Numbered from the stretch's first letter, positions 13,801 to 23,700 are shown. The stretch is 64,000 nucleotides of DNA from Pagrus major (GCF_040436345.1 NC_133220.1:7442436-7506435), one strand, 5' to 3'. The notes: generated by a model not told the origin, from the letters alone. A program made the numbers and translations.

Positions 13801-16484
13801 AGCGTTAGTTGCAGCTCCAGTTCTAATCAATCACATTTAAAAGACTGCAGTTACCATCCTGAATCTGTTCCCCATTTGAAAGATCTTTTTCATTTTTACT
13901 TTATTCTTGTTTTGTCCCTGTTTTCTTTTCTCTCTCTCTTCATGACAACAGATTTTATTCTGGTGTGAATTTGAACTGTAACGCTGCAGTTTACAGATCT
14001 GTGTGCAGCCTGTCGGCCTGTTTTTCTTCTCTCACAAAGGTTTTTCTTGTGTCGCAGCCTCCTTCAGAAATGTTTGTGGTTTGAAAGAAGCATTTGTGTC
14101 ATTTCAACACTTTGCTCATAACATCTGAATCTGATTATGTAAACATGTGAAACTGAAAAACAACTCATTAAATACTCCTACATTATATTTACACATCTTA
14201 AGTAAAAGTATAAACCAGAATGTTGACTTCTCCTCTCTAAACTGCTCTGTTTCTCTTTCTGTGTGTGCGTGTGTGTGTGTTTGTGTGTGTGTGTAGGCTC
14301 TCAGGGTTTACCCAGCGACAGTGTGTTGTTCAGGATTCTTCAGACTCAGATGTTGGACACGCAGGACATTGAAGGACTTTACCTTCTGTACCGTCGGGTG
14401 GAGCAACACCTGCAGGACTTCCCCAAGGAGAGGTAACACATCTGCAGTAACTGTGTCTGTGGAGAGTAATCTAATTAATCGATCACCTATTAGGGGCACT
14501 GTCTGGCCTCTGACGTCACTTCCTGTTTGTGTCTGTCAGAACTCGTCTTCAGATCGACGGACCGTACAACGAGGCCTTCTTGGAGAAGCTGCAGAAATGT
14601 CCGGCTGAGGATGACGGCTCTGTGGAGTACGCTGTCGCCAAGGTCAGTCTCGTTCCACAGTTTCCTTGAAACTCTCGTCAGGTTGACACTGCTTGAATTA
14701 TCAGTACTCGGCACACTGAGCTGCCAAAGAAAAAGATCTAGAGCTGTGCCAAATGTCTTTTTATTTAATTGTTTTACATTCAAAGCTTCTATTGAGATTT
14801 TCAAATTAATTTTGAATGTCTACAAAAAACAAAAGTCAAACAAAATCGTCGGTTTGAATAAATCTTTCATGAACATAACTGAACCAAACTTCAACATCTT
14901 TCTGCAGTTGCTGGTATGAAATTGATGACGTCTTGATGGAGCACCAAGCCAGTGCAGATTCACAATATGATGTTTTTTTGTAACAACCTCAGTTATTTAA
15001 TACAATAATGTCAGAGCCAAACTGATTTTTGTTATTGTAGTTGTGTGATGAAATTCATGGTGCTGTTAGATTTCCCCATTCATACAGGTGTGTGCATCGA
15101 GCAGGAGAGCCAACAGTTTCTTTAACACAGTAAAAATACACCTACAAATATGGAATAAAGCAGAATTTTCTTTTAGATAAAAACATACTGTGAATTTTGG
15201 AAATGATTACACCGGTCCTTTTTTTTTTTTTCAGGTAAATTTTGACCTACTGACTTTATAACGCTGTTGAGTTATTACGTAGGTTTGGATCAAACGAGTC
15301 GGAAACATTCCTACGCTGCAATCTAATTCTATAAATGATAGAATACTAATAATGTTAGTGAAGCCTGAACTTTATCTGCAGCTGTGCAGCAATAACAGGT
15401 TTTTAACAGATTGAATAGACGTGCAAAATAATGTTCGAACTTCTCGGTACAGCCTTGGAACAGTCTGCTTCACTGAAAATAAAACAAAGATATATATAAA
15501 GTCCCAGAGAGCAGTGCTGTCAAAAAATATCCAGGTCAGGAATTTGTTTCAGTTCATTGGCCGCAATGCAGTTAATCAGAAAATACTGACTTTATCAAGG
15601 AGGAAACAATCAGGGTCATTCAGTGATGTCACCGTCTAGCTCAAGCCTCATACTGAAGGCTGAAAGTAATGTACCAGTCCGTTAACAACAGTGGCTAATT
15701 ACGTTTTTATCAATCATTGTTAAATGGGGCAGATTTCCTCTGAACATTATATGATGCCTATATTATCTCTGTTCAGGTGTTTACACACCTGAAGATGGCA
15801 GCACGTCTAACTTCTGTGTATTTTGACCTCAGGTCCATCAGTACTGTGTTGCCATGACTGCCAAGGACTGCTCCATCATGGTCGCCCTGGTGCCCAGCAG
15901 TGAGGAAGAGGAGGATGATGATGGGTAAGAGTTTTGAAAGTCATGTTGGTTATTAACAATTTGAGTATGAATGGGAATTTTAACATTTAATTTTCAATGA
16001 AAAAATACAAAAGTGATGAAGATGTGATTGTTGCTGTGGTCCAAACCGAACAATCATGTTCCTTTACTTCTGGAGAATAAGACTTCATGAAGTAAACCAT
16101 TAATTAGAGTCAGTCTGTAGCGCCTGATGAAGTCCACCAGGTGGAGCCAGACATCAGCTCAACATGTTTTAAAACTGAACCATCACAGACTTCCCTCTCC
16201 CTGATCATTAATCCCCCTCATCTCCTCTCCTCCCCTCCAGTCAGAGGCGGCTCAGGGACTTCCTCTCCTCCAGACCTCCTGCTTTCTCTTACTCGGTCTC
16301 CATCTTGGATCTGGACCCAAAGCCGTTCGACAGCATCCCCCGCCAGCTGCGCCTGGACCAGAAGATTGTCTCCTGCTACCTAAGAACTGGCGGTGCCTTG
16401 CCAAAGGGCTCTCTGCCGCCGCTCCCCGGCATCTTCTCAGCTGCAGAGAGAGAGGACTGCACGCTGCTCTTCCACCCCGTCTGA
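1626..16484 (+). CDS. ippk: Inositol-pentakisphosphate 2-kinase, complete, 14 coding exons
   Basis: The enzyme phosphorylates the 2-position of inositol pentakisphosphate to make InsP6 (phytate), using ATP. Exons: 1626-1706, 5248-5307, 8099-8194, 9915-9981, 10851-10969, 11129-11218, 11477-11535, 11824-11896, 12700-12852, 13113-13233, 14297-14432, 14540-14642, 15833-15924, 16241-16484. All junctions are GT..AG and keep phase; the sum is 1494 nt, 497 aa (human is about 491). Family landmarks: MDEND.KYHGEGNKSLV (residues 6-22, N-lobe), R-V-L-R (30-33), EIKPKCGFLP (139-148), the Cys/His cluster C-R-F-C-M-H-Q-H (162-169), YCPLDL (183-188), LQIDGPYNEAF (355-365) and MTAKDCSIM (394-402). The start is the first in-frame ATG; the frame is open back to 1455 but has no earlier ATG. 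A SEEEEDDDG acidic run ends exon 13. Introns 4 and 10 end in TG repeats. The identity is very secure. Confidence 0.96.
4394..4727 (+). mobile_element. MITE-like element, copy A (nearly full length)
   Basis: It starts GGCTGCAA and ends ATTGTTGCAGTTG, so the ends are imperfect inverted repeats. Inside are the hallmarks shared with the other copies: ATTAATCGATTAGTTG, GTTTGGTCTA.AAAATTGTCAGAA, CAGTTTACTGTCATGGAGGA and TTTAATAGTTGACAGCTAATCGATT. It has no coding capacity. It lies in ippk intron 1. Confidence 0.7.
7720..8000. repeat. Dispersed repeat, related to 51599-52070
   Basis: Shares CTCATGGG.CTTTATTT.AGAAAAA.TGTA and the later GACTTTCTTGA.TTG.AAAAT..TCTTTT.AAATTGA blocks with the repeat near 51.6-52.1 kb. 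It lies in ippk intron 2 just upstream of exon 3. Boundaries are approximate. Confidence 0.55.
8395..8690 (-). pseudogene. Relic of an L1-type LINE ORF1, internally deleted
   Basis: Two short blocks read on the - strand resemble the L1/Tx1 ORF1 nucleic-acid-binding protein. One is a coiled-coil-like RMDEAEVRVSNVEDTV just left of 8635. The other is QEITFFPELSAEL followed by RRRRRCFDGVKHQLR and SLNIRYS around 8410-8520, which fits the C-terminal domain pattern (F..dlSAel..rRr.fdgVk..Lr..girys). They lie in different frames and the central RRM region is missing, so this is a deleted, dead copy. The surrounding DNA is much more GC-rich than the ippk intron it sits in, as expected for a recent insertion. 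Confidence 0.6.
9112..9240 (+). repeat. Dispersed repeat, related to 432-612
   Basis: Second copy of the family described at 432-612; it adds an AGAGTCACGGTGGACA block. It lies in ippk intron 3. Boundaries approximate. Confidence 0.55.
10610..10660 (-). mobile_element. MITE-like element, short end fragment (copy B)
   Basis: AGAGCTGCAACAATAAGTTG followed by ATTAATCAGCC matches one end of the MITE-like family. Only about 50 bp remain. It lies in ippk intron 4. Confidence 0.5.
10809..10847 (+). repeat. (TG)n tract forming the exon 5 splice acceptor
   Basis: An uninterrupted 39-nt TG run is followed directly by CAG and ippk exon 5 at 10851. There is no conventional pyrimidine tract between repeat and exon. 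Confidence 0.95.
13300..13560. repeat. Probable interspersed repeat in ippk intron 10
   Basis: AAAGCAACATTGTGTAACTT then TTTACCTTAAAAAACAGCTTC reads like a teleost repeat I have met before, but I see no second copy in this window. Weakly supported. Confidence 0.25.
13588..13818 (-). mobile_element. MITE-like element, copy C
   Basis: Begins AGAGTTGCAACAATAAATTG and ends GCGTTAGTTGCAGCTCC, giving inverted ends. It carries the - orientation landmarks TTAGTTGATCGACAGAAA, ACATTTGAAGACCTCACCCA and TTGGCAGATTCATTAAT. It lies in ippk intron 10. Confidence 0.75.
14261..14294 (+). repeat. (TG)n tract forming the exon 11 splice acceptor
   Basis: A TG tract with one C and one T interruption runs to within two bases of exon 11 of ippk (14297) and supplies its AG through TAG. 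Confidence 0.9.
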
Positions 16485-16940
16485 ACGCCCTGAAGACAAA
16501 CTGATGCCACGCTGATGCCTCAAAGAGAGGAGGGATGCCATGTTGATGCAGAGGTCTAGAATCACTTAACACCAGAGTGGGTCATCGAGACTTTCCTGCA
16601 GCACCTTCTCTTTATTCATGTTAACCGTTACAAACTCCGACTGCTGCTGCTGCTCAGCTAAATTAAAATCTCCGGGCAGGAAGTCGCCACGAAATCACCA
16701 CACGTCTGAGCGACTTTCCAGATATTTGTTACTGACTCCAGAGTGTTTGTGTGGTCGTTGTGAGCGACTCCTCGCTCCTATCAGGAGGTTAATCCCAACG
16801 TCACCGCTCTCTTCTGTCATAATTCATATTTATTAGAATACTTACAGGGAGCTTCGTTCTTTCTTTTGGTGACAACAGATTAACCTCCTGATGGGACTGT
16901 AGCAACGACCTCTGACCGCTCTCTGCTGACAGCGAAGCTC

Positions 16941-17449
16941 GAGCCGCATTTCCACACAAAGTAGTCCCAGAAAATACTTTTCAAGGAACTAAAGATTCTT
17001 TCAGCTTGTTGTAGTTTGCGCTAATTTAATTTAAATTAGGCAAATTAGTCTGACGCATGAAAAAGTGACTGCTGCGTTTGTGTGCAACTTGACGTTGACA
17101 GCAATGATCATCGTCGATTTTTGGGGCATATGCCGTACCGATATTGGGTTGTAAAAAAATTAGATATCAGGCAACGTATGCACATTTTTCACAGATAATG
17201 AAACATTTGTGGGTATTTCATTTTACTTTATTGTCTAAAATGAAATAATTGCACTGAAACAGTAAACTGTACAGGGAATTTAGTCATTCTAAATTGTCCC
17301 AAGCATCTTCGTCGGCATTATATTTTTCAAAAAAGGTTTCCATATCATACACAGCCATACGATATATCTGCAATAGGCTGATAATGTTGGTCAGGCTCTA
17401 AAAATAATAGACAGTTCCTGCAAAAGTTCCTGCGGTGGAAATGCGGCTC
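16941..17449. mobile_element. Inverted-repeat-bounded element in ippk 3' region
   Basis: A perfect 15-bp inverted repeat (GAGCCGCATTTCCAC at 16941-16955; its complement at 17435-17449) bounds a 509-bp, AT-rich, non-coding segment. TTCCTGCGGTGGAAA next to the right arm resembles the ends of non-autonomous DNA transposons known from teleosts; that assignment is from memory. No clear target-site duplication could be called. Confidence 0.5.
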
Positions 17450-18220
17450 CTGGCAGAAAGAAATAAGGAAGGAGATTGAACGTGAAGAAGAGAAAAGCAC
17501 GTCGTTGAGCTGTGATGTACGTATGATGTCACTTCCTGAATGTACGCAGGGCCTCTGGTAGATTTTGGCTGATCTGATCCTCAATCGGTCTGTGTGAGTC
17601 TCAGCAGCTGAATGGAGGAGATGTTTCTTGTTCCCATAATCCTTTGCAGACACATGGAGTTTCAGTTCTGTGCTGGACTCCATGGAAGGTTTCCTGTCCA
17701 AAATCTCCTTTTGTGTTGATTGAAGCAAATTATTTTAACAACTGTTGTCAGATTAAGATTTGTTTCAGTCGTTGTCTAACACTCCCTCGTTCACTTATCT
17801 GGCGATGCGTAGCTTTGTAAAAATATGGTTACACTTCCTGCAAATATCTGCTCCGTCTCCTGTTCACAAATGAGGCCCAAGACACAAATTCACCCACGGG
17901 TCCGACTTTACCTTTGATTTGTGATCAGCTGATCGATGACGGAAGTCACTTTCAACAGTGTCATCATCACATGAGCTGATGTGACCAGTCGTCCGTGGAG
18001 CAGAGGATTTTAAAGTGGTCGAAACAGAACAGGGACTTTGTCTCCTCACCAGAGGTCAGCATGTCGGCCCGCTGTAGATCAATCTGACCCACCAGAGCAA
18101 GGGCTGCTGGGTAACAGAGAGCAGTCCTCTTCAGACGGGCCGAGCTTCGTGCTGGTTTTTTGTGCCATAAGTGGCTTGTTGTGTGTTTGTACATGTGCCT
18201 AAATGTAGGGCTGGAGAAGG

Positions 18221-18254
18221 GTGTGTGTGTGCACGTGTGTGTGTGTGTGTGTGT
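18221..18254. repeat. (TG)n microsatellite
   Basis: TG dinucleotide tract with a GCAC interruption, in the presumed ippk 3' UTR. Confidence 0.9.
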
Positions 18255-18623
18255 TGAGAAAACTCACTCTGTTACAGGCTGCATTCACAGCCCGGATCTG
18301 AGACAAACCCACTCCAGTTTGTCTCTGTTCAGACTGACATCAGATCAGTTTCAGAGCTGCTGTGGACGCAGCTGTGAACTCTCAGTACCTCAAACTCCTG
18401 ACGACCCGAACAGAAGCTCAACATGGTCGTCTGATGTTTGAAAAACGATGTGTTCAGGAGCGCTGCGAGGTTTCCGAGGACGACTGAGAGACTTGTGCCC
18501 AGTCTTTGTTACCATGAGCAGATGTTTGTGTTCGGATTGTTTTGGGACTCTGTGACTTCCTCTCATCGTGCTCTCAAACCAGCAGCGCTCACGGAGGCTT
18601 CAGATAAACTGGTAACACTTGAC

Positions 18624-18959
18624 TTCAGTTCTTCTGCTCACTGTCCACTCTCCAACCTCCACGACCCCCATCAGCCAGTCAAACTCATGTAATCAAATCA
18701 CACTACAAGACTGAAACAAGACAGAAAATCTGATCTCCCTTCATCAGGCATTGAAGAAACCTCAGCTGATGATGACGTCTGTCCACCCAGTCAGCAGCAG
18801 GGTGATGGGGTCAGTAGTTCTGTTAAATCCAAACACTAAAAAGGTTTGAAGCAAGACAGATTTCAGAAGACCAACTTCTCCCTAACACTTGACCTTTAAC
18901 CAATCACATCACCCCTTCTCAACTGAAAGGCTGGAGAGTGGACAGCAGTGGAACTGAAC
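18624..18959. repeat. Segment bounded by 28-30 bp imperfect inverted repeats
   Basis: CTGTCCACTCTCCA (18641-18654) is exactly complementary to 18932-18945. The match continues outward, with gaps, through TTCAGTT.. on the left and ..AACTGAA on the right. The interior is non-coding. It may be a small DNA element or an RNA foldback. Confidence 0.5.
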
Positions 18960-19516
18960 CAACCACTGATCGTTCTAACTGTTGAAATGAAGACGCGACA
19001 GGCAGCATGACAGGAGAGCAGAGGCTCGTGGGAGGTGGAGGAAGGAGGGTGGGGATACCTCTGCAGTCGTAGCGTCGAAGATTTGATGTTACTACTAAAT
19101 GAAAATACTAAATAGTTTAACAGCTACACAGACTTTACACCAAAGCATCCGATCACCATGTTGCAGCTACGTCTGAACAGAAAAGTTACTCATTAAAATG
19201 TCGTAGCTGTCACACGAGCGGGATTCTGATTTAATAATCTTGTCAGTGTGATCATGAGGACACGTAGCTGCAGTTTGTGTCTCATCACATTCAAGATAGA
19301 GCTGTGTTAACGCCACATTGGATGAACGATCGAGATGGAAAAACACCCATGTGTTTGATTTACAAGTGTTTGTTATCACATCAGCTCAGCTTAGGACAGT
19401 TGACCGCTGTGTCGGGTTAAAAATACGGTGCATTAATAACGTAACATAACCATTAAAGTAGTGATCAGGTATCTTTAACAGACACCTTTAGCTGACATGA
19501 GGCGTCCATCTTATTT

Positions 19517-19749
19517 AGAGCTGCAACTAACGATTTGTTTCATTGTCAATTAATCTGTGGATTATATTTGAAACATCTCAAAATTTAGACAATTCCTCAT
19601 GAAAGCAGCACATTCTTAGATTTAAGAAGCTGGAAACAGCAAATGTTTGACATTTTTTGCTCAAAACATGACTGAATTGATTAATCAATTATCAAATTAA
19701 TTGGCAACTAATTGTTTGTTTTTTTCAATCTGTAAGTTGTTGCAGCTCT
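19517..19749 (+). mobile_element. MITE-like element, copy D (complete ends)
   Basis: AGAGCTGCAACTAACGATTT at the left and AAGTTGTTGCAGCTCTG at the right are inverted copies of each other. GTCAATTAATCTGTGGATTA and AAGAAGCTGGAAACAGC are family landmarks. Located in the presumed ippk 3' UTR. Confidence 0.8.
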
Positions 19750-19980
19750 GACGCTATCAGCTTTTCAGGTACTTCCGAGTTATTTGGTCAGATAGATCTC
19801 GGTTTCTGAGTTTGAAAACAGTACTTCTAGTTTGAAAACTGTTATTATGATAACTTAAGTACAACAATCTACATGTGAAGACAGAAAAATACCACACATG
19901 ATATCTCATTACCAATTTAATTATGTTCTATGATGGACATGACGTTTCAACCACAAACATTCGTTCTGAGCTTGAAACTC

Positions 19981-20021
19981 TCACATCTATCACAGTCACT
20001 GATCGACTGTGATAGATGTGA
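19981..20021 (+). other. Perfect 17-bp stem, 7-nt loop hairpin
   Basis: TCACATCTATCACAGTC (19981-19997) is exactly complementary to 20005-20021, separated by ACTGATC. In the sense transcript of ippk this would fold into an uninterrupted 17-bp helix. Confidence 0.9.
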
Positions 20022-20962
20022 CAGTGATCAATTGATCTGGATAAAAAATATTCTTCAAAAAGTCTGTTATGATTTTTTAAAAAGTATATTTTTTCCCATT
20101 GTTTCCCAAGTTGCAACTTCATTTCTTAACCCAGACAAAGACACAAAAAAAACCCATTAACCAGTTATTGTGAATCCAAATATAAAATCATGAAAATGAA
20201 CAGAAATACAAGATGAAATTCTCTTGTTTTGTTGTGGAGCTTTTACCTGTTTGACACATCGTCAGTAGATTGGGTTTGTTAGTTGTCAAAACAGGACGAG
20301 AAGTTGTAGAGGTGCTCAGAATCATGGAAAGTGATTCTGTCAAAAGCTCCAGAACAAGACGGTGACAGAACCCTGAGTTACAATTGTTCTGTCAGTTTTT
20401 CAAAGTGAAGCTCGCAGCATATAAATGAAGACATATTTAATATCCAGATACCATCTTTGTGTGGTTTAAGAAATAAAGTTGCAAGTTCAACAAAGATTTA
20501 AGTCGGCAGACAGAATATATTTCTATTCCACATGGTGATAGTCTGTAAATCGACCTCGCAGGCTTCTGAAACATTATCAGAGATGATTCAAGACACAAGA
20601 CGGACACAAACTGTGGCGAAGCGCCGCACTGATAAGATTATCTTAAAGATTACACAACAGCTGTTTGTAATCACAAGAAAACAAACTTCGTCCTCACATT
20701 GAGTCGAAGCTCTGACAGGTGAGCTGGAGTCTGATTGGTCGTTTGCCTGCTGCCTGAGCGTCGGTGTGCAGAAACATCACGGCACTGTGATACTACAGAC
20801 TTGTAATAACTGCGTGTGTGTAAATAGCTGAGAGAAGAAAACTATTTGAAAATACAAAGGCGACACTGCTGTCTGGCATTTTGTATTTAAATTATTTATT
20901 TTTGTAGATTTTGACCGATGAGCTCTGCTGTAACAGCCGTCACAGTCGTGCTCTTTATATTG

Positions 20963-20968
20963 AATAAA
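20963..20968 (+). terminator. ippk: Poly(A) signal AATAAA, likely ippk
   Basis: AATAAA is followed about 30 nt later by GTTGACGTGTGTTTGC, a GT-rich downstream element. It is the first good signal pair downstream of the ippk stop. Confidence 0.6.
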
Positions 20969-21004
20969 GATTTCTAAGAGACTAAACTGTTGACGTGTGT
21001 TTGC

Positions 21005-21010
21005 TTTATT
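21005..21010 (-). terminator. cenpp: Poly(A) signal AATAAA, likely cenpp
   Basis: TTTATT on the + strand reads AATAAA on the - strand, 76 nt beyond the cenpp stop codon. It faces the ippk signal at 20963-20968 across 36 bp. Confidence 0.6.
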
Positions 21011-21086
21011 TATCCATCAGCTCGGGTTTGACAGGTGAGAACATACAAAAGGTTCATGATTTACATTTTAGAGACAAAGATGTGAG

Positions 21087-23323
21087 TTATGTGTCCTGTG
21101 AGAGGCTGACTGCCATGATGACGGACTCGATGGCAGCTTCAGGTCCCAGAATCCTCAGCAGGCTCTGAAAGGCCTCAGCAGCGCCGCCTACAGGCTGAGA
21201 GGGGAACAACTGCAGCGCTGCAGACACAGAGGGAAAAAAATCAGCTCACATTGATCATTGAAGAACAAATCACAGCTTTTCTACCGTCAGTTTGACCTGT
21301 GATGTCATAAAGACAAGATTTTTAACATTAAGTGTGTTTTTTGGTCGTGATTTATTTTATGGTTTTAAGGTTAATTTGTGCACTTTCAATGAATCAAATC
21401 CAAATAATTTCTAGAAGTGTCGCAGCGATAAAAAACTTTGACAATATTGTCATTTTTAATGTGCTGGATCCAGATCCACAAAGGCAAAGTCTTGACACTA
21501 TTATTTGTGATGTTTAACAGTAAACTGAAAATCAGTTTGGATTTTTCATTTTGGATTGAATAAAACAAACTATACATACAATACAATACATCAACTCTTT
21601 GCTGGTCAATATAAAATGTGTCAGCAGACACATTTATAAAATCAACAAAATGGACAATAACGCTGACAAAAATAAAAGAAAATCTAACAAATATTTGCTT
21701 GTATTGTGTATTAAGAAAATTCCTAAACTGTTTATAATTTAGGTCAGAGTTACATGTAGGAAACAGTTTATTGTGGGTTAAAAGTATTAGAAAATTCGAG
21801 AATTTTTTTTTTCTTGTGTGAAACAGTGAAAAAATGTTTTTTTCACGGGTGAACTTTTTTTTTTTCATGTGTCGAGCTGAGTGAAAAAACTTTATTTTTC
21901 ATGGCCGAATTTTTTTTTTTTGTGTTGAGTAAATTCACTCATGATATATTTTTTTTCCATGTGTGTGAAACCCAGTGAAAAAAATATTTTTCCAGAAAAT
22001 GAGTATTACAGAAAGAAACACTTGAGCCTTTGTTACTCTGGGAAAAAAAATTTTCACGAGTGAACTTTTTTTCCCCCCTTTAACACATGAAAAAAAAAAA
22101 TTCACTTGTGAAAAAAACGTTTTGTCTCTCGGCTTAACACGGAAACATTTTTTTTCACTCGGATCAACACATCCAATTTTTTTTTCACTCTGTTTCACAC
22201 ATGAAAAAAAATATTTTAGAAATTAGAAAAAGGAGCACCAGAAACATTTTTTCTCTCTTTCCCCTCAGGGTTTCCGTAAAAAGCCACTAAAAAGTCTTAA
22301 ATGTTTTATATCGTCTCGTGAGAATCAGGAGCAAAAACAATTTGTTTTTGTTGAGTGTGTGTCAGAACTGTGTCAACAAATCTTTGGTGTCTTTGTTTTA
22401 ATTTAAAAAAAAGAAGTGTGAGAAAAAGCAGGTACATTTTACAGCGTCACTGCCTTCAGTCACTACTCAGGGCTACATCGTCTGCATGATGTTTATATGG
22501 AGGAAAATATTTAATCAATATTTTGATTTTCATATTTATTTTCTTAAAAAGATACAATAGAGTGAAAGATGCAGAAATAAGTAACAATGCTGTTTTTAGA
22601 AATACAGATTCAAAGTTAACTCATCAATTATCAGGTTCTCAAACTAATCATTAATGATAGACATTTACATGTAGTTTCAAATTTTTGTTGAAAATCCAAC
22701 AACCAATTTCATCATCATGTGTTTTCTGCTCGATTTATTGACTTTAGTTGAAGATTCTCTGATTTCATTCTGTCTCACGTCTAAACTACGGCTGCAACTT
22801 ACGATTACTTTCATTGTTGATTAATCTGTCAATTATTTCTCAATTAATCAAAGAGTTGTTTGGTTTGTAAAATGTCAGAAAATGGTAGAAAATGGTAGAA
22901 AATGTTGATTAGTGTTTTCCCTAAAACCCAGAGATACTCAGTTTTACTGTCACAGACGAGTAAATAAACCAGGAAAATTCACAGTGTTTGTATTGAGCCT
23001 CCTGTCTGTAGAGTTCAGGTAAACTATGGGAGAGTGGGACATCTCACCTCTCTCAGGGATCTTTGTCACCAGGTCAATCTTTGGAGTGACTCCGCCCTCT
23101 TTGGAAACCTCGACCGACCAATGAACGAACAAGACGCAGCTAAAAGCAATAAAAGCAGGCGGTCAGCGGTCAGCGGTCAGCGGAGGGGACTGGACAGATT
23201 TCAGATTTCTCACAGTTACTCTGATCCATCAGTATTTATTTACGCAGGAAGTTCAGGATGATTCAGGGTCATGACCTCTGACCTGCAGCCTCCAGGAAGA
23301 CAGACGACAGACGGATACTTCCC
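21087..23323 (-). CDS. cenpp: Centromere protein P, last three coding exons (5' part not found)
   Basis: CENP-P is a subunit of the kinetochore CENP-O/P/Q/U group at the inner centromere. Exons in transcription order: 23323-23244 (80 nt), 23139-23048 (92 nt), 21217-21087 (131 nt with TAA). Junctions are AG/GT and phases agree (0 in, 2, 1). The first encodes GKYPSVVCLPGG..SEVM, matching human KYPDAVYLSEG. The second encodes FVHWSVEV then GGVTPKIDLVTKIPER, matching VIVWRIQI..GKVFPKLDLLTKVPQR. The last begins AL.L and contains AFQSLLRILGPEAAIESVI, matching SFRTLLGLLGIEAALESLI. Human comparisons are from memory. About 100 C-terminal residues are covered; roughly the first two thirds (coiled coil and first RWD part) are missing. 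Position antisense and 3' of ippk is as in human. Confidence 0.85.
21796..22215. repeat. T-rich degenerate tandem array with TTCACNNGTGAA palindromes
   Basis: Alternating runs of T or A (7-12 nt) are separated by TTCACGGGTGAA, TTCACGAGTGAA, TTCACTTGTGAA and related half sites such as TTTTTCACTCGGATCAACAC and CATGTGTGAAACCCAGTGAA. Spacing is irregular, about 25-45 bp. It lies in the last cenpp intron. Confidence 0.75.
22787..22985 (+). mobile_element. MITE-like element, copy E (right end lost)
   Basis: GGCTGCAACTTACGATTACT at the left, then GTTGTTTGGTTTGTAAAATG and a duplicated AGAAAATGGT motif. The right inverted end is missing. Lies in the last cenpp intron. Confidence 0.7.
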
Positions 23324-23444
23324 CTGCAGAGAGACGGACAGACAGAGATATTCTCACTTAAAGGACACATTTAAACACTCACACACCCATATTTACATGT
23401 TTCAGATCTCTGCAACTTCCTCCAGTTCACATTACAGTGTGAGC

Positions 23445-23700
23445 AGAGCTGCAATTTTTCATTGTTGATTAATCTGTTGATTACTTTCTCGATTCATCGA
23501 TTAGTTGTTTGGTCGATAAAATGTCAGAAAATGGAGAAAAAAAGTCAATCACTGTTTCCAAAAGTCCAGGAGGACGTCGTTAAATGTCTTGTTTTGTCCT
23601 CAACACAAAGATATTCAGTTCACAGTCATAGAGGAGGAAGGAAAACAGAAAATGTTCACATTTAATCAGAATTTTTACTTTAGTTTCTTTCAATTACTTA
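23445..23700 (+). mobile_element. MITE-like element, copy F (right end lost)
   Basis: CAGAGCTGCAATTTTTCATT, TTAGTTGTTTGGTCGATAAA, ATGTCTTGTTTTGTCCTCAA and ATATTCAGTTCACAGTCATA are family landmarks in order. It begins about 120 bp beyond the cenpp exon at 23244-23323. Confidence 0.75.

Larger units (their letters stand above)
16485..20985 (+). other. ippk: Probable ippk 3' UTR (about 4.5 kb)
   Basis: From the ippk stop to the first AATAAA with a GT-rich downstream element (20963), no other coding exon was found on either strand. Weaker signals occur at 16662 (ATTAAA) and 20472 (AATAAA), so shorter isoforms are possible. The stretch contains an inverted-repeat element (16941-17449), a TG tract (18221-18254), another inverted-repeat unit (18624-18959), a MITE-like copy (19517-19749) and a perfect hairpin (19981-20021). 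That it is transcribed as one UTR is inference. Confidence 0.5.

Noticed and set aside
23341..23443. Search for the next cenpp exon directly upstream of 23323
   Set aside because: All - strand frames carry stops and no RWD-like residues are present before the MITE-like copy starts.
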